Shown here: piece by piece, positions 9,150 through 17,430 of the stretch | Numbering within the stretch: the stretch's first letter is position 1 | How the letters are laid out: each line of letters begins with the position of its first letter | From: JAJFUV01 sp964561215 | GTDB taxonomy: Bacteria; Acidobacteriota; Terriglobia; Bryobacterales; Bryobacteraceae | Length of the DNA: 64,000 bases | Reading direction: 5' to 3' | NCBI GenBank assembly: GCA_964561215.1 | Contig: CAZLOS010000006.1 | Location: forward strand, 45,105-109,104 | The notes under the pieces: model-generated | Told to the model about the DNA's origin: nothing | Databases searched by the model: none | What the model saw: the letters and a program-made list of their open reading frames with translations, nothing else | Program-made: the position numbers and the translations under genes

Positions 9150-10574
9150 GAAACACGGAGTGTTGAATGCGTTGAACGCTTCCGCGCGAAGTTCCAGCTT
9201 GCTCCGGTCGCCCTTCAACGGGAATTGCCGGAAGAGGGACAGGTCGAAGTTCCTCATCCAGTCCGCACGCATTACGTTGCGTCCCACGTTGCCGAAAGTA
9301 TAAGCGGTAGGCACGACAAAGGCCTGGGTATTGAACCACGCCGCCGTCGACCGACTGCTGAGATGCCAGTCGCCCACGACATTCGGCCGGAGATAGTTGG
9401 TGTTGCCGGTGTTGGCCAGATCGCCTGTCACAGTCAGATTAAACGGCGCGCCCGAGGGCAACAGGGCGATGCCGTTGAACTGCCAGTTGCCAATGATGCA
9501 GTCGGCGGCCTTGTTGCCCGTTTGAAGGGCTTTGCCTGTGCCGAAGGGAAGTTGGTAAACCCAGCTCGCCGAGAACACGTTCTTCAGATCGAAGCCGGAC
9601 AAGCTCCTATCTCCCCTGATATTGTATGGATTCTGCACCGAATAATCCTCGGCGCCGAAGAATCCGGACGAGCCGCTGTCGATCGACTTCGACCAGGTGT
9701 AAGAGAAGCGGTAGGTGAGCCCGTGCGTGAACCGGCCGTCGGTCATCAACTGCAGCGACTGGTAACTCGCATTGCCCCAAGGTCGCGTGTAGTTCTGGGG
9801 AACGATGTAAGGGTACGGATACCGAAGACTGGGCGTTCCCGATCCCGGAGTGGTGGCGACGTTATACAAGCCGCCCACGTCGAGCCGGTGGGTAGCCGAG
9901 CCGACGTACGTAGCGCTCAGTACTGTCGAACTGCCCACCTGGTGCTGGATGCCGAAGTTGTATTGAACCGAGTAAGCGTTCTTCCAGTCCGGAGCCAGAT
10001 AGTAGCCGGTGACCAGGAAAGGCGTCGCCTTCCACTGGTCCTGAATGTACATACCCATCACGCCGCCCCACCGCATGGTCTCAATGGTGTTGCGACGGCC
10101 AGCCGTGTCGGGCAGACCGAGCAGGTACGATGCGAGCGCGCTGCCGGTTGTGCCGGTCGACTGCGGAGCGGACGTCTGGAGTGTCGTAAACGTGGCTTGG
10201 GCCAGTGCGATGTTCAGTTGGTTGTCGGTCGAGGCCAGATCCCAGCCCGCCTTGATGATGTGCGAGCCGTGGATCTTCGAGAAGTTCACCTTGTACTGCT
10301 TGTCGTCGGACGGCCGGTTGTAAACGTAGTATCCGCCGTTGCTGAACCAGTCGATCACGTTCATCGAAGGATCGATCCGCTTCCCTTCGATGAAGTTGCT
10401 GGTCATGCTGTCGGCGAAACCCTGTTGCTTGAAGAAACTCGTGTCGACGGTGGTGAAGTTCCGATCCAGGGGGGTCACGAACTTGGAGGTGCCGAACTGC
10501 GCCTGCAAGACGCTGCTCGCGCCGAACGTGTGCACGTAACTCATGCCAATGTTTCTGGCCCGGCGATCGCCTAA
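9150..10574 (-). pseudogene. TonB-dependent receptor remnant
   Basis: The open frame reads as the C-terminal half of an Oar-like TonB-dependent receptor: a THTF-type barrel strand, GWDL and DQWK segments, YTWSKSIDSG and a GNVGRNVMRADWMRNFDLSLFR-like end. The carboxypeptidase-regulatory domain, the plug and the early barrel are missing. Compared with the complete receptor at 59536-62874, about 200 residues are also missing between DQWK and the next barrel strands, and the last ~25 residues are gone. The frame then runs in phase through the 5' leader of the GH29 gene. At its 5' side it abuts the LacI gene. It is best read as the dead receptor of a former glycan-uptake locus. Confidence 0.82.
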
Positions 10575-11704
10575 ACCGATTTGGAACCGGGACCCCTTGT
10601 CCCACTCCCACCTGCATCGGACAAACCGGAGCGCACACCTCTGCGCGCCGTGTTCCCCCCCCTTTCCCGCTCGCATGCCCCCCGAGGACGCCGGGTAGAC
10701 TCGCGTTCGACCAGATTGAGCGGGATGAAGATATCGGCCGGGCGTAACGAACCACCGGACTCGATCAGTTGCAGCAGTATCTCAGCCGCTTTCGCGCCCA
10801 TGGCAGCCGGGCTCTGATCCACAGTGGTAAGAGGCACGCGCAACAGATCGCTGTAGTGAACGTTTCCCGCACCGACGACGGCTACATCCTGGGGTACGCG
10901 TAGCCCCACGTCTAGCGCGGCTTTGATCGCGTTGGCCGCGATCGGATCATTGAAACAAAACACCCCGTCCGGCCGGGGCCGGATCGAGAGCAGTTGGCGC
11001 ATCGCCTGGTACGCCGCCATATCCACCGACTCCGTACCAGCCCGGGCGGTGTCGACGATCAGGCGCGGAACGAATTTTCGATCGTGCGCCTCCAGGGCCT
11101 GCAGATAGCCTTCGAGACGCCCAGGACCCGTCGCAATACTCATGCAACTGATGTGCGCCACATGCTGGCAGCCTATATTGAGCAGGTGCTCGGTCGCGAG
11201 CCGGCCGAGTGCCGGATTGTCGATTCCTACGAAATGCGCCTTGACGTCGGGGTAGCGGCGGTCCAACAAAACGAAGGGCACTTCCCGGCGTTGAAGCTCT
11301 TCAAAAAGCGAGAGATCGTCCTGCGATTGCGCCGAGGCGATCACCAGCCCGTCCACTCGCCTCGCCAGCAGCAGCTCCACCGCCTGCCGCTCGGTCGCCG
11401 GATCCTCCTCGGAATCGGCCAGCAACAGCGTGTACTGTTTGGATTGGACCTGCCTGGTCACTCCGTGGGCGATCTCCGCGAAGAAGGAGTGCATTAGTTC
11501 GGGGATCACCAGGCCGATGGCTTTGCTGCGGCCCACGCTGAGCCCGCGCGCCAGGAGATTCGGCTGATAGTTCAGTTCGCGGACACACTCCAGCACGCGC
11601 TGGCGGGTCGCCTCGCTGATGTCCTTGTGACCCTTGAGGGCCTTGCAGACGGCAGCCGTGGAGATCCCCAGCCGGTTTGCCACATCTCGAAGACGTACCG
11701 GCAT
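10571..11704 (-). CDS. LacI-family transcriptional regulator
   Basis: A 377-residue DNA-binding repressor with a ligand-sensing periplasmic-binding-protein fold. The helix-turn-helix lies at residues 4-25 (RLRDVANRLGISTAAVCKALKG) and is followed by the hinge NLLARGLSVGRSKAIGLV and the two-lobed effector domain. Homology to the family ends near VERESTRRP. The last ~37 Arg/Gly-rich residues look like read-through into the neighbouring receptor remnant, so the natural C-terminus was probably lost at a deletion junction. It lies directly upstream of the receptor remnant, GH29 and GH38 on the same strand and is the obvious candidate regulator of those glycosidases. The ribosome-binding site is weak. 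Confidence 0.88.
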   Translation of the reverse strand: MPVRLRDVANRLGISTAAVCKALKGHKDISEATRQRVLECVRELNYQPNLLARGLSVGRSKAIGLVIPELMHSFFAEIAHGVTRQVQSKQYTLLLADSEEDPATERQAVELLLARRVDGLVIASAQSQDDLSLFEELQRREVPFVLLDRRYPDVKAHFVGIDNPALGRLATEHLLNIGCQHVAHISCMSIATGPGRLEGYLQALEAHDRKFVPRLIVDTARAGTESVDMAAYQAMRQLLSIRPRPDGVFCFNDPIAANAIKAALDVGLRVPQDVAVVGAGNVHYSDLLRVPLTTVDQSPAAMGAKAAEILLQLIESGGSLRPADIFIPLNLVERESTRRPRGACERERGGNTARRGVRSGLSDAGGSGTRGPGSKSV

Positions 11705-11946
11705 AATGGCCTGGCGCGACGACGCACCCCTCCAGCGTGAGCAAAACGGGTAGATTTTGGCGTCCTGCTCGTTCCACCCGCACTAAACCGATTAAGTGGA
11801 TAAATTATAAGCGACCGCAAAGCTACCGTCAAGAGTTTTTTGAGGATCCGGATGCAGATTTTTGGCGGTCGCCCAGGACCGCGGCGAGCAAGCTGCCGGG
11901 AGCGCGCCGGGCTTCCGGGAGCCGCGGCCACGTTCAAGGCGGTGCC

Positions 11947-12590
11947 TTACCGAATCTCGTCGGAACCGTGCCGGACGACCAACTCTCCAGAGGAAAGATC
12001 GCCGAACACTTCCGTCAGCCCAGCTTGGCTTGCGCCTGGCCGTACGCCAACCCATTCCGCGCGGCCATTCTTTACGCGGATCACGAACACGCGCTCGGAC
12101 GTGCGGACCACGCTGGTAGCCGGAACCAGCATCACCCGCTCGCCGGAATGCGCGATGCGGGCGACAGGCGCCTCGAAAGTGCGAGTGGGGAAGGCCGCCA
12201 CCCGGAAGGGCACTCTGATGCCGATGCGGCGGCCTCCTTTAGACGGTTGCAAGTGCTCTCCGCCGCGACGACTTTCGCTTTCGCCTCCGCGACAGCCGAT
12301 TCACAGGCACGCACCTTGGCTTCCGCTTCGCCGGCCCGCGCCTCCATTTCCGGTGCGGTGAGGGAGACCAACGAATCGCCCTGCCGAACCAGGCTTCCGC
12401 GATCCACCAGAACTTTCTCGACAAATCCCGGAACCCGGGCGCGCAGGCCGACACACTGAAAAGGCGGGATTTCGCCGCTGAGTTTTATGCTCCGGTCAAG
12501 AGTGCCCGATTCGACCTTGACCACCTGGACGGTTCGTGCAAACACGGCACACGCGCTCACAAAGATGAGCAGGAGTCTACCGGGGTTCAT
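11947..12590 (-). pseudogene. RND membrane-fusion protein remnant
   Basis: The N-terminal part from the ATG at 12590 has a signal segment, the lipoyl-type barrel region (TLDRSIKLSGEI, ARVPGFVEKVLVDRGSLVRQG) and the start of the coiled-coil hairpin (EAEAKVRACESAVAEAKAKV). Around 12240 the homology jumps frame and resumes in the beta-barrel (RVAAFPTRTFEAPVARI), skips again, and ends with the membrane-proximal domain (VPATSVVRTSERVFVIRVKNG) at a TAA at 11947. The two losses plus the frame change make it non-functional. The first codon overlaps the end of the RND pump remnant, as in intact efflux operons. Bases 11705-11946 hold no further gene, only the presumed lacI upstream region. Confidence 0.82.
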
Positions 12591-12855
12591 AGAATCTTCC
12601 CCGCGGATCCATCGGGTGGAGTGACGAAGTCTGCGTGCTCGCCCTGCGCTGCACGATGGCATAGAACGCAGGCAGGACGGTCAGCGTTGCGAACAGATGC
12701 CGCACGCGATTGATGGCAAAATCCTGCATCTCGCCCGGACTGCGGTTGGAAGTGGAAAAGACCAGTTGGGCGATGGGCACACTGCCGGCGTCGAAGCGGA
12801 CCACGAAAGGAGGCACCGCGCCCGGCGGCATGAACGATCGGGCCGGGCCGGTCCA
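12577..12855 (-). pseudogene. RND efflux transporter remnant (CusA/CzcA/AcrB type)
   Basis: About 55 codons match the first periplasmic region of an RND pump (ARSFMPPGAVPPFVVRFDAG, QLVFSTSNRSPGEMQDFAI, RVRHLFATL). These join directly to what looks like the extreme C-terminal transmembrane end (TVLPAFYAIVQRR) and tail of the same protein. About 800 or more residues of a normal ~1,050-residue pump are missing. The TAG at 12577 overlaps the ATG of the fusion-protein remnant, preserving the pump-then-fusion-protein order. Bases 12856-13026 hold nothing I can name. Confidence 0.78.
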
Positions 12856-13026
12856 TCCCCTTAACGCGATTCGCCAGGAAGGCCGCGGGATGCAGTTATT
12901 CGCGCCTCGCAGCACGCCCGCTCATGCTGCTTGAGCGAGGTTTGCTCGTCGAAAAGGATCGGGCGCGATCGGCAGAGGCTCTTCGTTTCGCCGAGGCCGC
13001 TTTCCAGGGTTGACGGAATTACCGCG

Positions 13027-14277
13027 TCATCGCTTGCGATTCCGGTACCTGAACTTCGTCCAATCCGTGGCCGCCCGGCCGTTCAGATCCCATTCGACAA
13101 TGCCATTGCGGATCGTGACTTCGGCAGCCAGCCGACGGGTACCGGCATTCCGCGCGCCGGACGAATCGATGAATCCGAACGTGCCTTCGTCCAGGCGCAG
13201 CACGCTCACGTCGGCGACAGCGCCTTCACTCAGGTGGCCTATCTCCGGGTGCCGGACGATCTGCGCCGGAGCCCAGGTGGAGGTGCGGATCACTTCGGTG
13301 AGCGGCATGCCGAGAAGCAGCATCTTCGACATCACGTTGAGCATGTCCTTCATCCCGGCGTTCATGCTTCCCGTGTGCAAGTCCGTTGAAATGAAATCCG
13401 GAGCGAAGTCTTGTTGCATGAACGGCACGGCGATGTTCCAGTTGAAGCTGCCGGCGCCGTGGCCCACGTCGAACAGCACGCCGCGCTTGCGCCCGGCGAT
13501 CATGGCGGGATTCACTTTCCCTTCCGGGGTCAGCTCGCCGCGAAGGCCGCTGTAGCAGTGCGTATAGATATCGCCGGGGCGCAGTTTCTCCGTAAGCAAG
13601 GCCTCCAGCGTGCGCTCGGGCGTGAGGGTGCCGAAGTCCACCATCACGGGGATGTTGGCGAGCTTGCCGGCCGCCACGCTGTTGTCGATGGAGTGCCAGC
13701 CGGCCGCCTTGTAGTGAGCCGTTTTGACGCCGACCACAATGCCGGGATTCTCCTTGGCCACGCGCGCCAATTCCTCGGGACGCATGGTCGCCGGATCGTC
13801 TTCGCCCGCCGGGCTCATGCCGTCCGCAACGATATTGACGAAGGCCAGTACACGGGTTCTGGCGCGGTCGATGACGCGTTGGCGGAAGTCCGGAAAGTTC
13901 CTCCACCCGGAGGTGCCGGCGTCCACCATGGTTGTCACTCCGGAGCGGAACGAGAGCGGGTCCGGATAGACGCTGCTGTCGCCCGTGAGCGCCTTGATGC
14001 CGGTTCCCGCATAAACATGCGCATGAAGATCGATGAGGCCGGGCACGACGTAGAGTCCCGTCGCGTCGACGACACGGGCGGCCTGGCCGGCCGGTAGATC
14101 CTTGGCCACGCGCGCGATCTTGCCCTTGGCGATGGCCACGTCGAGCGTCGCGTCGATCTTGTTCTTTGGATCGATTACCCGCCCGCCTTTGATGAGAAGA
14201 TCCCACTCCGCGGCCTGCGCGCCGAAGACGCACAAAGCCAGCGCAAGAATCCTGGAAACAGCGTTCCGTAAAGTCAT
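13027..14277 (-). CDS. Exported amidohydrolase (EF_0837/dihydroorotase-like deacetylase family)
   Basis: A 416-residue metal-dependent hydrolase with a Sec signal peptide (residues 1-22, ending AQA-A). The amidohydrolase metal site is complete: HxH at H85/H87 in DLHAHVY, the lysine expected to be carboxylated (K185 in VGVKTAHYK), H240, H273 in DVGHGAG and catalytic D299 in STDLHTG. Family knowledge: characterised relatives act on N-acyl amino acids or cyclic amides; homologues are often found beside SelA-like PLP enzymes. It is divergent from the SelA-like gene with 39 bases between starts and a partly symmetric sequence there. Likely role: releasing an amino compound in the periplasm that the PLP enzyme then uses (inference). 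Confidence 0.85.
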   Translation of the reverse strand: MTLRNAVSRILALALCVFGAQAAEWDLLIKGGRVIDPKNKIDATLDVAIAKGKIARVAKDLPAGQAARVVDATGLYVVPGLIDLHAHVYAGTGIKALTGDSSVYPDPLSFRSGVTTMVDAGTSGWRNFPDFRQRVIDRARTRVLAFVNIVADGMSPAGEDDPATMRPEELARVAKENPGIVVGVKTAHYKAAGWHSIDNSVAAGKLANIPVMVDFGTLTPERTLEALLTEKLRPGDIYTHCYSGLRGELTPEGKVNPAMIAGRKRGVLFDVGHGAGSFNWNIAVPFMQQDFAPDFISTDLHTGSMNAGMKDMLNVMSKMLLLGMPLTEVIRTSTWAPAQIVRHPEIGHLSEGAVADVSVLRLDEGTFGFIDSSGARNAGTRRLAAEVTIRNGIVEWDLNGRAATDWTKFRYRNRKR

Positions 14278-14293
14278 TAGATGATATGTTCTA
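14278..14293. promoter_or_regulatory. Partly palindromic site between divergent genes
   Basis: TAGATGATATGTTCTA has 12 of 16 positions symmetric (TAGAnnATATnnTCTA). It sits directly against the amidohydrolase start codon and 23 bases before the SelA-like start, so a bound protein could control both. Candidate operator only. Confidence 0.3.
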
Positions 14294-14316
14294 GTAATAC
14301 CAGGAGGAGGTCAAGT

Positions 14317-15528
14317 ATGTTCAGCCGCAGGACCGTGGTCGAGACGCTCGCCGGCATCCCTCTGCTAGGCGCCGCGCTTCCCGCGTGGGCCGCTTCGTCC
14401 AGGAAGAAGAAGCACGTGCCGGACTACCTCAAGGACCTCGGAGTCACACCTTTCATCAACGCCGCCGGCACTTACACGGCGCTTACAGCTTCGCTGATGC
14501 CGGAGGAGGTGCTGGACGCGATGCGCTACGCTTCCAGCCATTACGTACACTTGACGAAGTTGCAGGATGCGGTCGGCGCGCGCATCGCTTCGATGACGGG
14601 CGCGGAAGCGGCCATGGTCACCTCCGGCGCGGCGGGAGCGTTGCTTGTGGGCACGGCGGCCTGCATCACGGGCACGGACCCGGACAAGATACGCCGCATT
14701 CCCGACCTCACGGGCCTGAAGAACGAGGTGCTCGTTCAAAAGCGGCATCGCTACGCTTACGATCATTCGGTGCGCACCACCGGCGTGCGCATGGTCGAAA
14801 TCGAGACAGCCGAAGAACTCGAGCGCGCCATCGGCCCTAACACCGTGTCGATGCACTTTTATTGCGACGCGGAGCCGCGAGGACAGATTTCGGCAGCCGG
14901 CTGGACCGCTCTTGGCAAGAAGCACGGCGTTCCCACCTTTGCCGATGCGGCGGACGTGCTGCCTCCCGTCGACAACCTCTCCCGCTATCTCAAGCTTGGT
15001 TTCGACCTGATTTGCTTCTCAGGAGGCAAGGGCATTCGCGGCCCGCAAAGCGCCGGATTGCTGCTGGGGCGGAAGGATCTCATCGAAGCCGCGCGCCTCA
15101 ATACTTCGCCGAACTCCGACACCATCGCCCGCAGCAACAAGGTGAACAAGGAAGAGATCCTGGGGATGATGGTGGCGCTGGAACTCTACATGAAGCGCGA
15201 CCACGCCGCCGACTGGCGCGAATGGGAACGCCGCACGGAAACCATCGCACGCGCCGTGAAGAAAGTGAAGAGCGTGGAGACGGAAGTCCACCTGCCGCCG
15301 GTGGCCAACCACGTGCCGCATCTCAAGATCCGCTGGGACGCGAGCGTCGTGCGCGTGACGCCCCTCGAAGTCAAGCGCCGGCTCGCCGAGGGCGATCCCG
15401 CCATCGAGGCCTGCCCGGCAACCAACTCCAGGGAACTGGTCTTCGGCGTGTGGATGATGCAGCCCGGCGACGCGGAGATCGTCGCGCGCCGCGTCGCCGG
15501 AATCTTGAAAAGCGCTGTTCAGATGTAG
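14317..15528 (+). CDS. Exported SelA-like PLP-dependent enzyme (DgaE/D-glucosaminate ammonia-lyase family)
   Basis: A 403-residue fold-type I PLP enzyme of the SelA/DgaE group. The PLP lysine is K238 in CFSGGKGIRGPQSAG, and D210 in TFADAAD is the expected pyridine-nitrogen partner. Unusually, residues 1-26 form an export signal with a twin-arginine look (SRRTVVETLAG, then a hydrophobic stretch ending AWAAS); a folded PLP holoenzyme exported by Tat would fit. The ATG at 14317 follows AGGAGG; an upstream ATG at 14281 lacks one. It is too divergent and lacks context for true selenocysteine synthesis, so an alpha,beta-elimination or ammonia-lyase reaction is more likely. It overlaps the RidA gene tail-to-tail by 10 bases. 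Confidence 0.85.
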   Translation: MFSRRTVVETLAGIPLLGAALPAWAASSRKKKHVPDYLKDLGVTPFINAAGTYTALTASLMPEEVLDAMRYASSHYVHLTKLQDAVGARIASMTGAEAAMVTSGAAGALLVGTAACITGTDPDKIRRIPDLTGLKNEVLVQKRHRYAYDHSVRTTGVRMVEIETAEELERAIGPNTVSMHFYCDAEPRGQISAAGWTALGKKHGVPTFADAADVLPPVDNLSRYLKLGFDLICFSGGKGIRGPQSAGLLLGRKDLIEAARLNTSPNSDTIARSNKVNKEEILGMMVALELYMKRDHAADWREWERRTETIARAVKKVKSVETEVHLPPVANHVPHLKIRWDASVVRVTPLEVKRRLAEGDPAIEACPATNSRELVFGVWMMQPGDAEIVARRVAGILKSAVQM

Positions 15529-15968
15529 GCGATCACGTCGATCTCGACCAGCGATTTGCCCGGGATGCCGCCCGCGGCCGCGATGGTGGTGCGCACCGGC
15601 GGCTCGTCGCCGAACCGGCCCCGAAAGACTTCGTTCATGCCGTCGTAATCCTTCAGGTCGTTAAGATAGACGTTGCACTTCAAGACCTTTTCCATCGACG
15701 AGCCCGCGTTCTCCAGCTCTTTCTGCACCTCGTCGAGCACGTGCTTGGTGTGCGCCTTGATGTCGCCTTCGAAGTGCGCGCCCTTGCCCGCGATGAACAG
15801 AAGGTTGCCGTAGCTCACCGCACCGGAAAACAGAGGCGTTTTGGACGGCTTCTTGCCTCCCCGATAGTGCACCTTCTTCTGAGGCGCGGCGGCGGTCTGC
15901 GCCTTGGCGGCCACCGGAACCGCGGCGCCAGCCAGGGCCGCGCCGAATGCGCGTCGGGATCTTGTCAT
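15519..15968 (-). CDS. Exported RidA-family enamine/imine deaminase
   Basis: A 149-residue Rid-family protein. RidA hydrolyses reactive enamines and imines released by PLP enzymes. The conserved arginine is R126 in PVRTTIAAAG, and E142 lies in the VEID motif. Residues 1-23 (MTRSRRAFGAALAGAAVPVA plus AKA) are a signal peptide with a Tat-like RSRRAF start, which is unusual for a protein that normally acts in the cytosol. The ATG at 15968 is preceded by GGAGG; longer in-frame starts lack one. It converges on the SelA-like gene and probably detoxifies that enzyme's product in the same compartment. Confidence 0.88.
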   Translation of the reverse strand: MTRSRRAFGAALAGAAVPVAAKAQTAAAPQKKVHYRGGKKPSKTPLFSGAVSYGNLLFIAGKGAHFEGDIKAHTKHVLDEVQKELENAGSSMEKVLKCNVYLNDLKDYDGMNEVFRGRFGDEPPVRTTIAAAGGIPGKSLVEIDVIAYI

Positions 15969-16119
15969 ATAAAGCCTCCTTGGATGCAGTGTAATCCCAG
16001 CCGGAAGCTGGTGTGGGTACCTCATTTTCGCGGAACTACTGCCGGTCAAGGGGCGTAGACTACATACGTGCGGGAGCGTGCAAAGTCCCGTCCGTAATCC
16101 AGTCGCCGAGGTCGCTGCC

Positions 16120-17421
16120 ATGCCTTTTCGTTCTCAAGTTCTCTCAGCCGTAGCCCTATGCGCTTTCATGTTGCCGGCCGCTTCCCAAACCGCCCTGCCT
16201 CCGGTCAGCGAGATTCTCGACAAGTACGTTGGGGCGATCGGCGGACGCGCCCCGGTGCAACGCATTAAAACCTCGGTGCGCGACGGCGTTTTCCAGGTTG
16301 CCCCAAGAACCGAGTTCCAGGTCTTGATCGAATCGGCCGACGGCGGACAGTGGCGCATGGCGCTGACTCTCGCCGAGGATGTCCGCTTTGAACAGGTCTT
16401 CGACGGCAAGGCAGGTTGGGAGCACACGCCGGACCGGACGGTCCCGATGGATGTTAAGAGTTTGGATTCCGCAGATCCGGTGTTCAGCCAGGACGTCCTC
16501 ACCAGGCCGGAGCGCTACTTCGCCGGTTTTGCCATGAAAGGACGCGAAAACTCAGGCGGCCGCGAAGTCTGGGTACTGGAAGGCAGCCGCACCGGAGGCG
16601 CGTCCATCCGCGCGCTCTTCGACGTGGAGACCGGCCTGCTCGACCGCATCGGCAACGTCATCGTCGAGGATTACCGCGATGTGGACGGCGTCAAGGTCGC
16701 CCACCGGCTGCGCTTCGTCGAGAAGCGCGGCGAGCAGGTGATGCAATTCACCCGAGTCCGCCACAACGTCCCCATCCCGGCCGCGCACTTCGACAAGGAG
16801 CAAAGCGGGGCCGCCTATCGCCAGGCCGTACGGGAGGAGACGTTGAAGGCGCTGGCGAAACACTTGGACGGCATCGATGCCGGGCCGGCGCGCGCGGTGC
16901 TCGAGCGGATGCACAATTTCACCGCCGAGGACGGCTGCCTGCTCTATGACCTTATTGTGAAGAGTGGCTCCAAACGCGGACTGGAAGTCGGCACCGCCGA
17001 GGGCAACTCCGCGCTATGGATGGGCATGGCTTTCCGCAAGAACGGCGGCCGGCTGGCAACCATCGACAGGAACGCCGAACGCACCAAGGTGGCCGTGGAG
17101 AACTTCAAACAAGCGGGGTTGGCGGAGATCATCGACTGTCGCACGGCCGATGCTTTCGTGGAGATCCCGAAGATCGAAGGCTCATTCGATTTCCTGTTCC
17201 TGGATACGGGCGCGCCTATTCACAAGAAATTGCTGGACCTGGTCTACGCGCGGCTCGGGCCGGGCGCCCTGATCGTATCGCACAACGCCAATACGCTCGA
17301 ACGTATGGAGCCCGCTTTCTGGAAGGCTGTACACGAGGACCCGAACCTCGAAACCACGGTTACTTACACCCGCGGCGGCGGCCTTCTGGTGGCCAGGAAG
17401 AAGCCGCAGCCGGCTCGCTGA
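16120..17421 (+). CDS. Exported LolA-like domain fused to class I O-methyltransferase fold
   Basis: A 433-residue two-part protein. Residues 1-23 are a signal peptide. Residues about 25-230 resemble the outer-membrane lipoprotein sorting / DUF620-type beta half-barrel (EILDKYVGAIGG, repeated strands, FDVETGLLDRIG). Residues about 240-430 are a Rossmann methyltransferase of the COG4122 O-methyltransferase type, with motif I GLEVGTAEGNSALW (287-300), the acidic residue D316 in ATIDRN, and D362 in FLFLDTG. S-adenosylmethionine is not expected in the periplasm, so either the second domain has another ligand or the N-terminus does not mediate full export. The start at 16120 follows GAGG; 16078 is possible. 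Confidence 0.75.
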   Translation: MPFRSQVLSAVALCAFMLPAASQTALPPVSEILDKYVGAIGGRAPVQRIKTSVRDGVFQVAPRTEFQVLIESADGGQWRMALTLAEDVRFEQVFDGKAGWEHTPDRTVPMDVKSLDSADPVFSQDVLTRPERYFAGFAMKGRENSGGREVWVLEGSRTGGASIRALFDVETGLLDRIGNVIVEDYRDVDGVKVAHRLRFVEKRGEQVMQFTRVRHNVPIPAAHFDKEQSGAAYRQAVREETLKALAKHLDGIDAGPARAVLERMHNFTAEDGCLLYDLIVKSGSKRGLEVGTAEGNSALWMGMAFRKNGGRLATIDRNAERTKVAVENFKQAGLAEIIDCRTADAFVEIPKIEGSFDFLFLDTGAPIHKKLLDLVYARLGPGALIVSHNANTLERMEPAFWKAVHEDPNLETTVTYTRGGGLLVARKKPQPAR

Positions 17422-17430
17422 ATCTCAGCG
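17416..17430. terminator. Short hairpin between convergent genes
   Basis: CGCTGA-ATC-TCAGCG is a perfect 6-bp stem with a 3-base loop spanning the stop codons of the methyltransferase-fusion gene and glgX. No T-tract follows. Weak candidate. Confidence 0.28.

Noticed and set aside
12922..13014. Short plus-strand frame reading MLLERGLLVEKDRARSAEALR and onward
   Set aside because: Looks faintly like a helical segment of an efflux outer-membrane protein, but it is on the opposite strand to the efflux remnants and too short to support.
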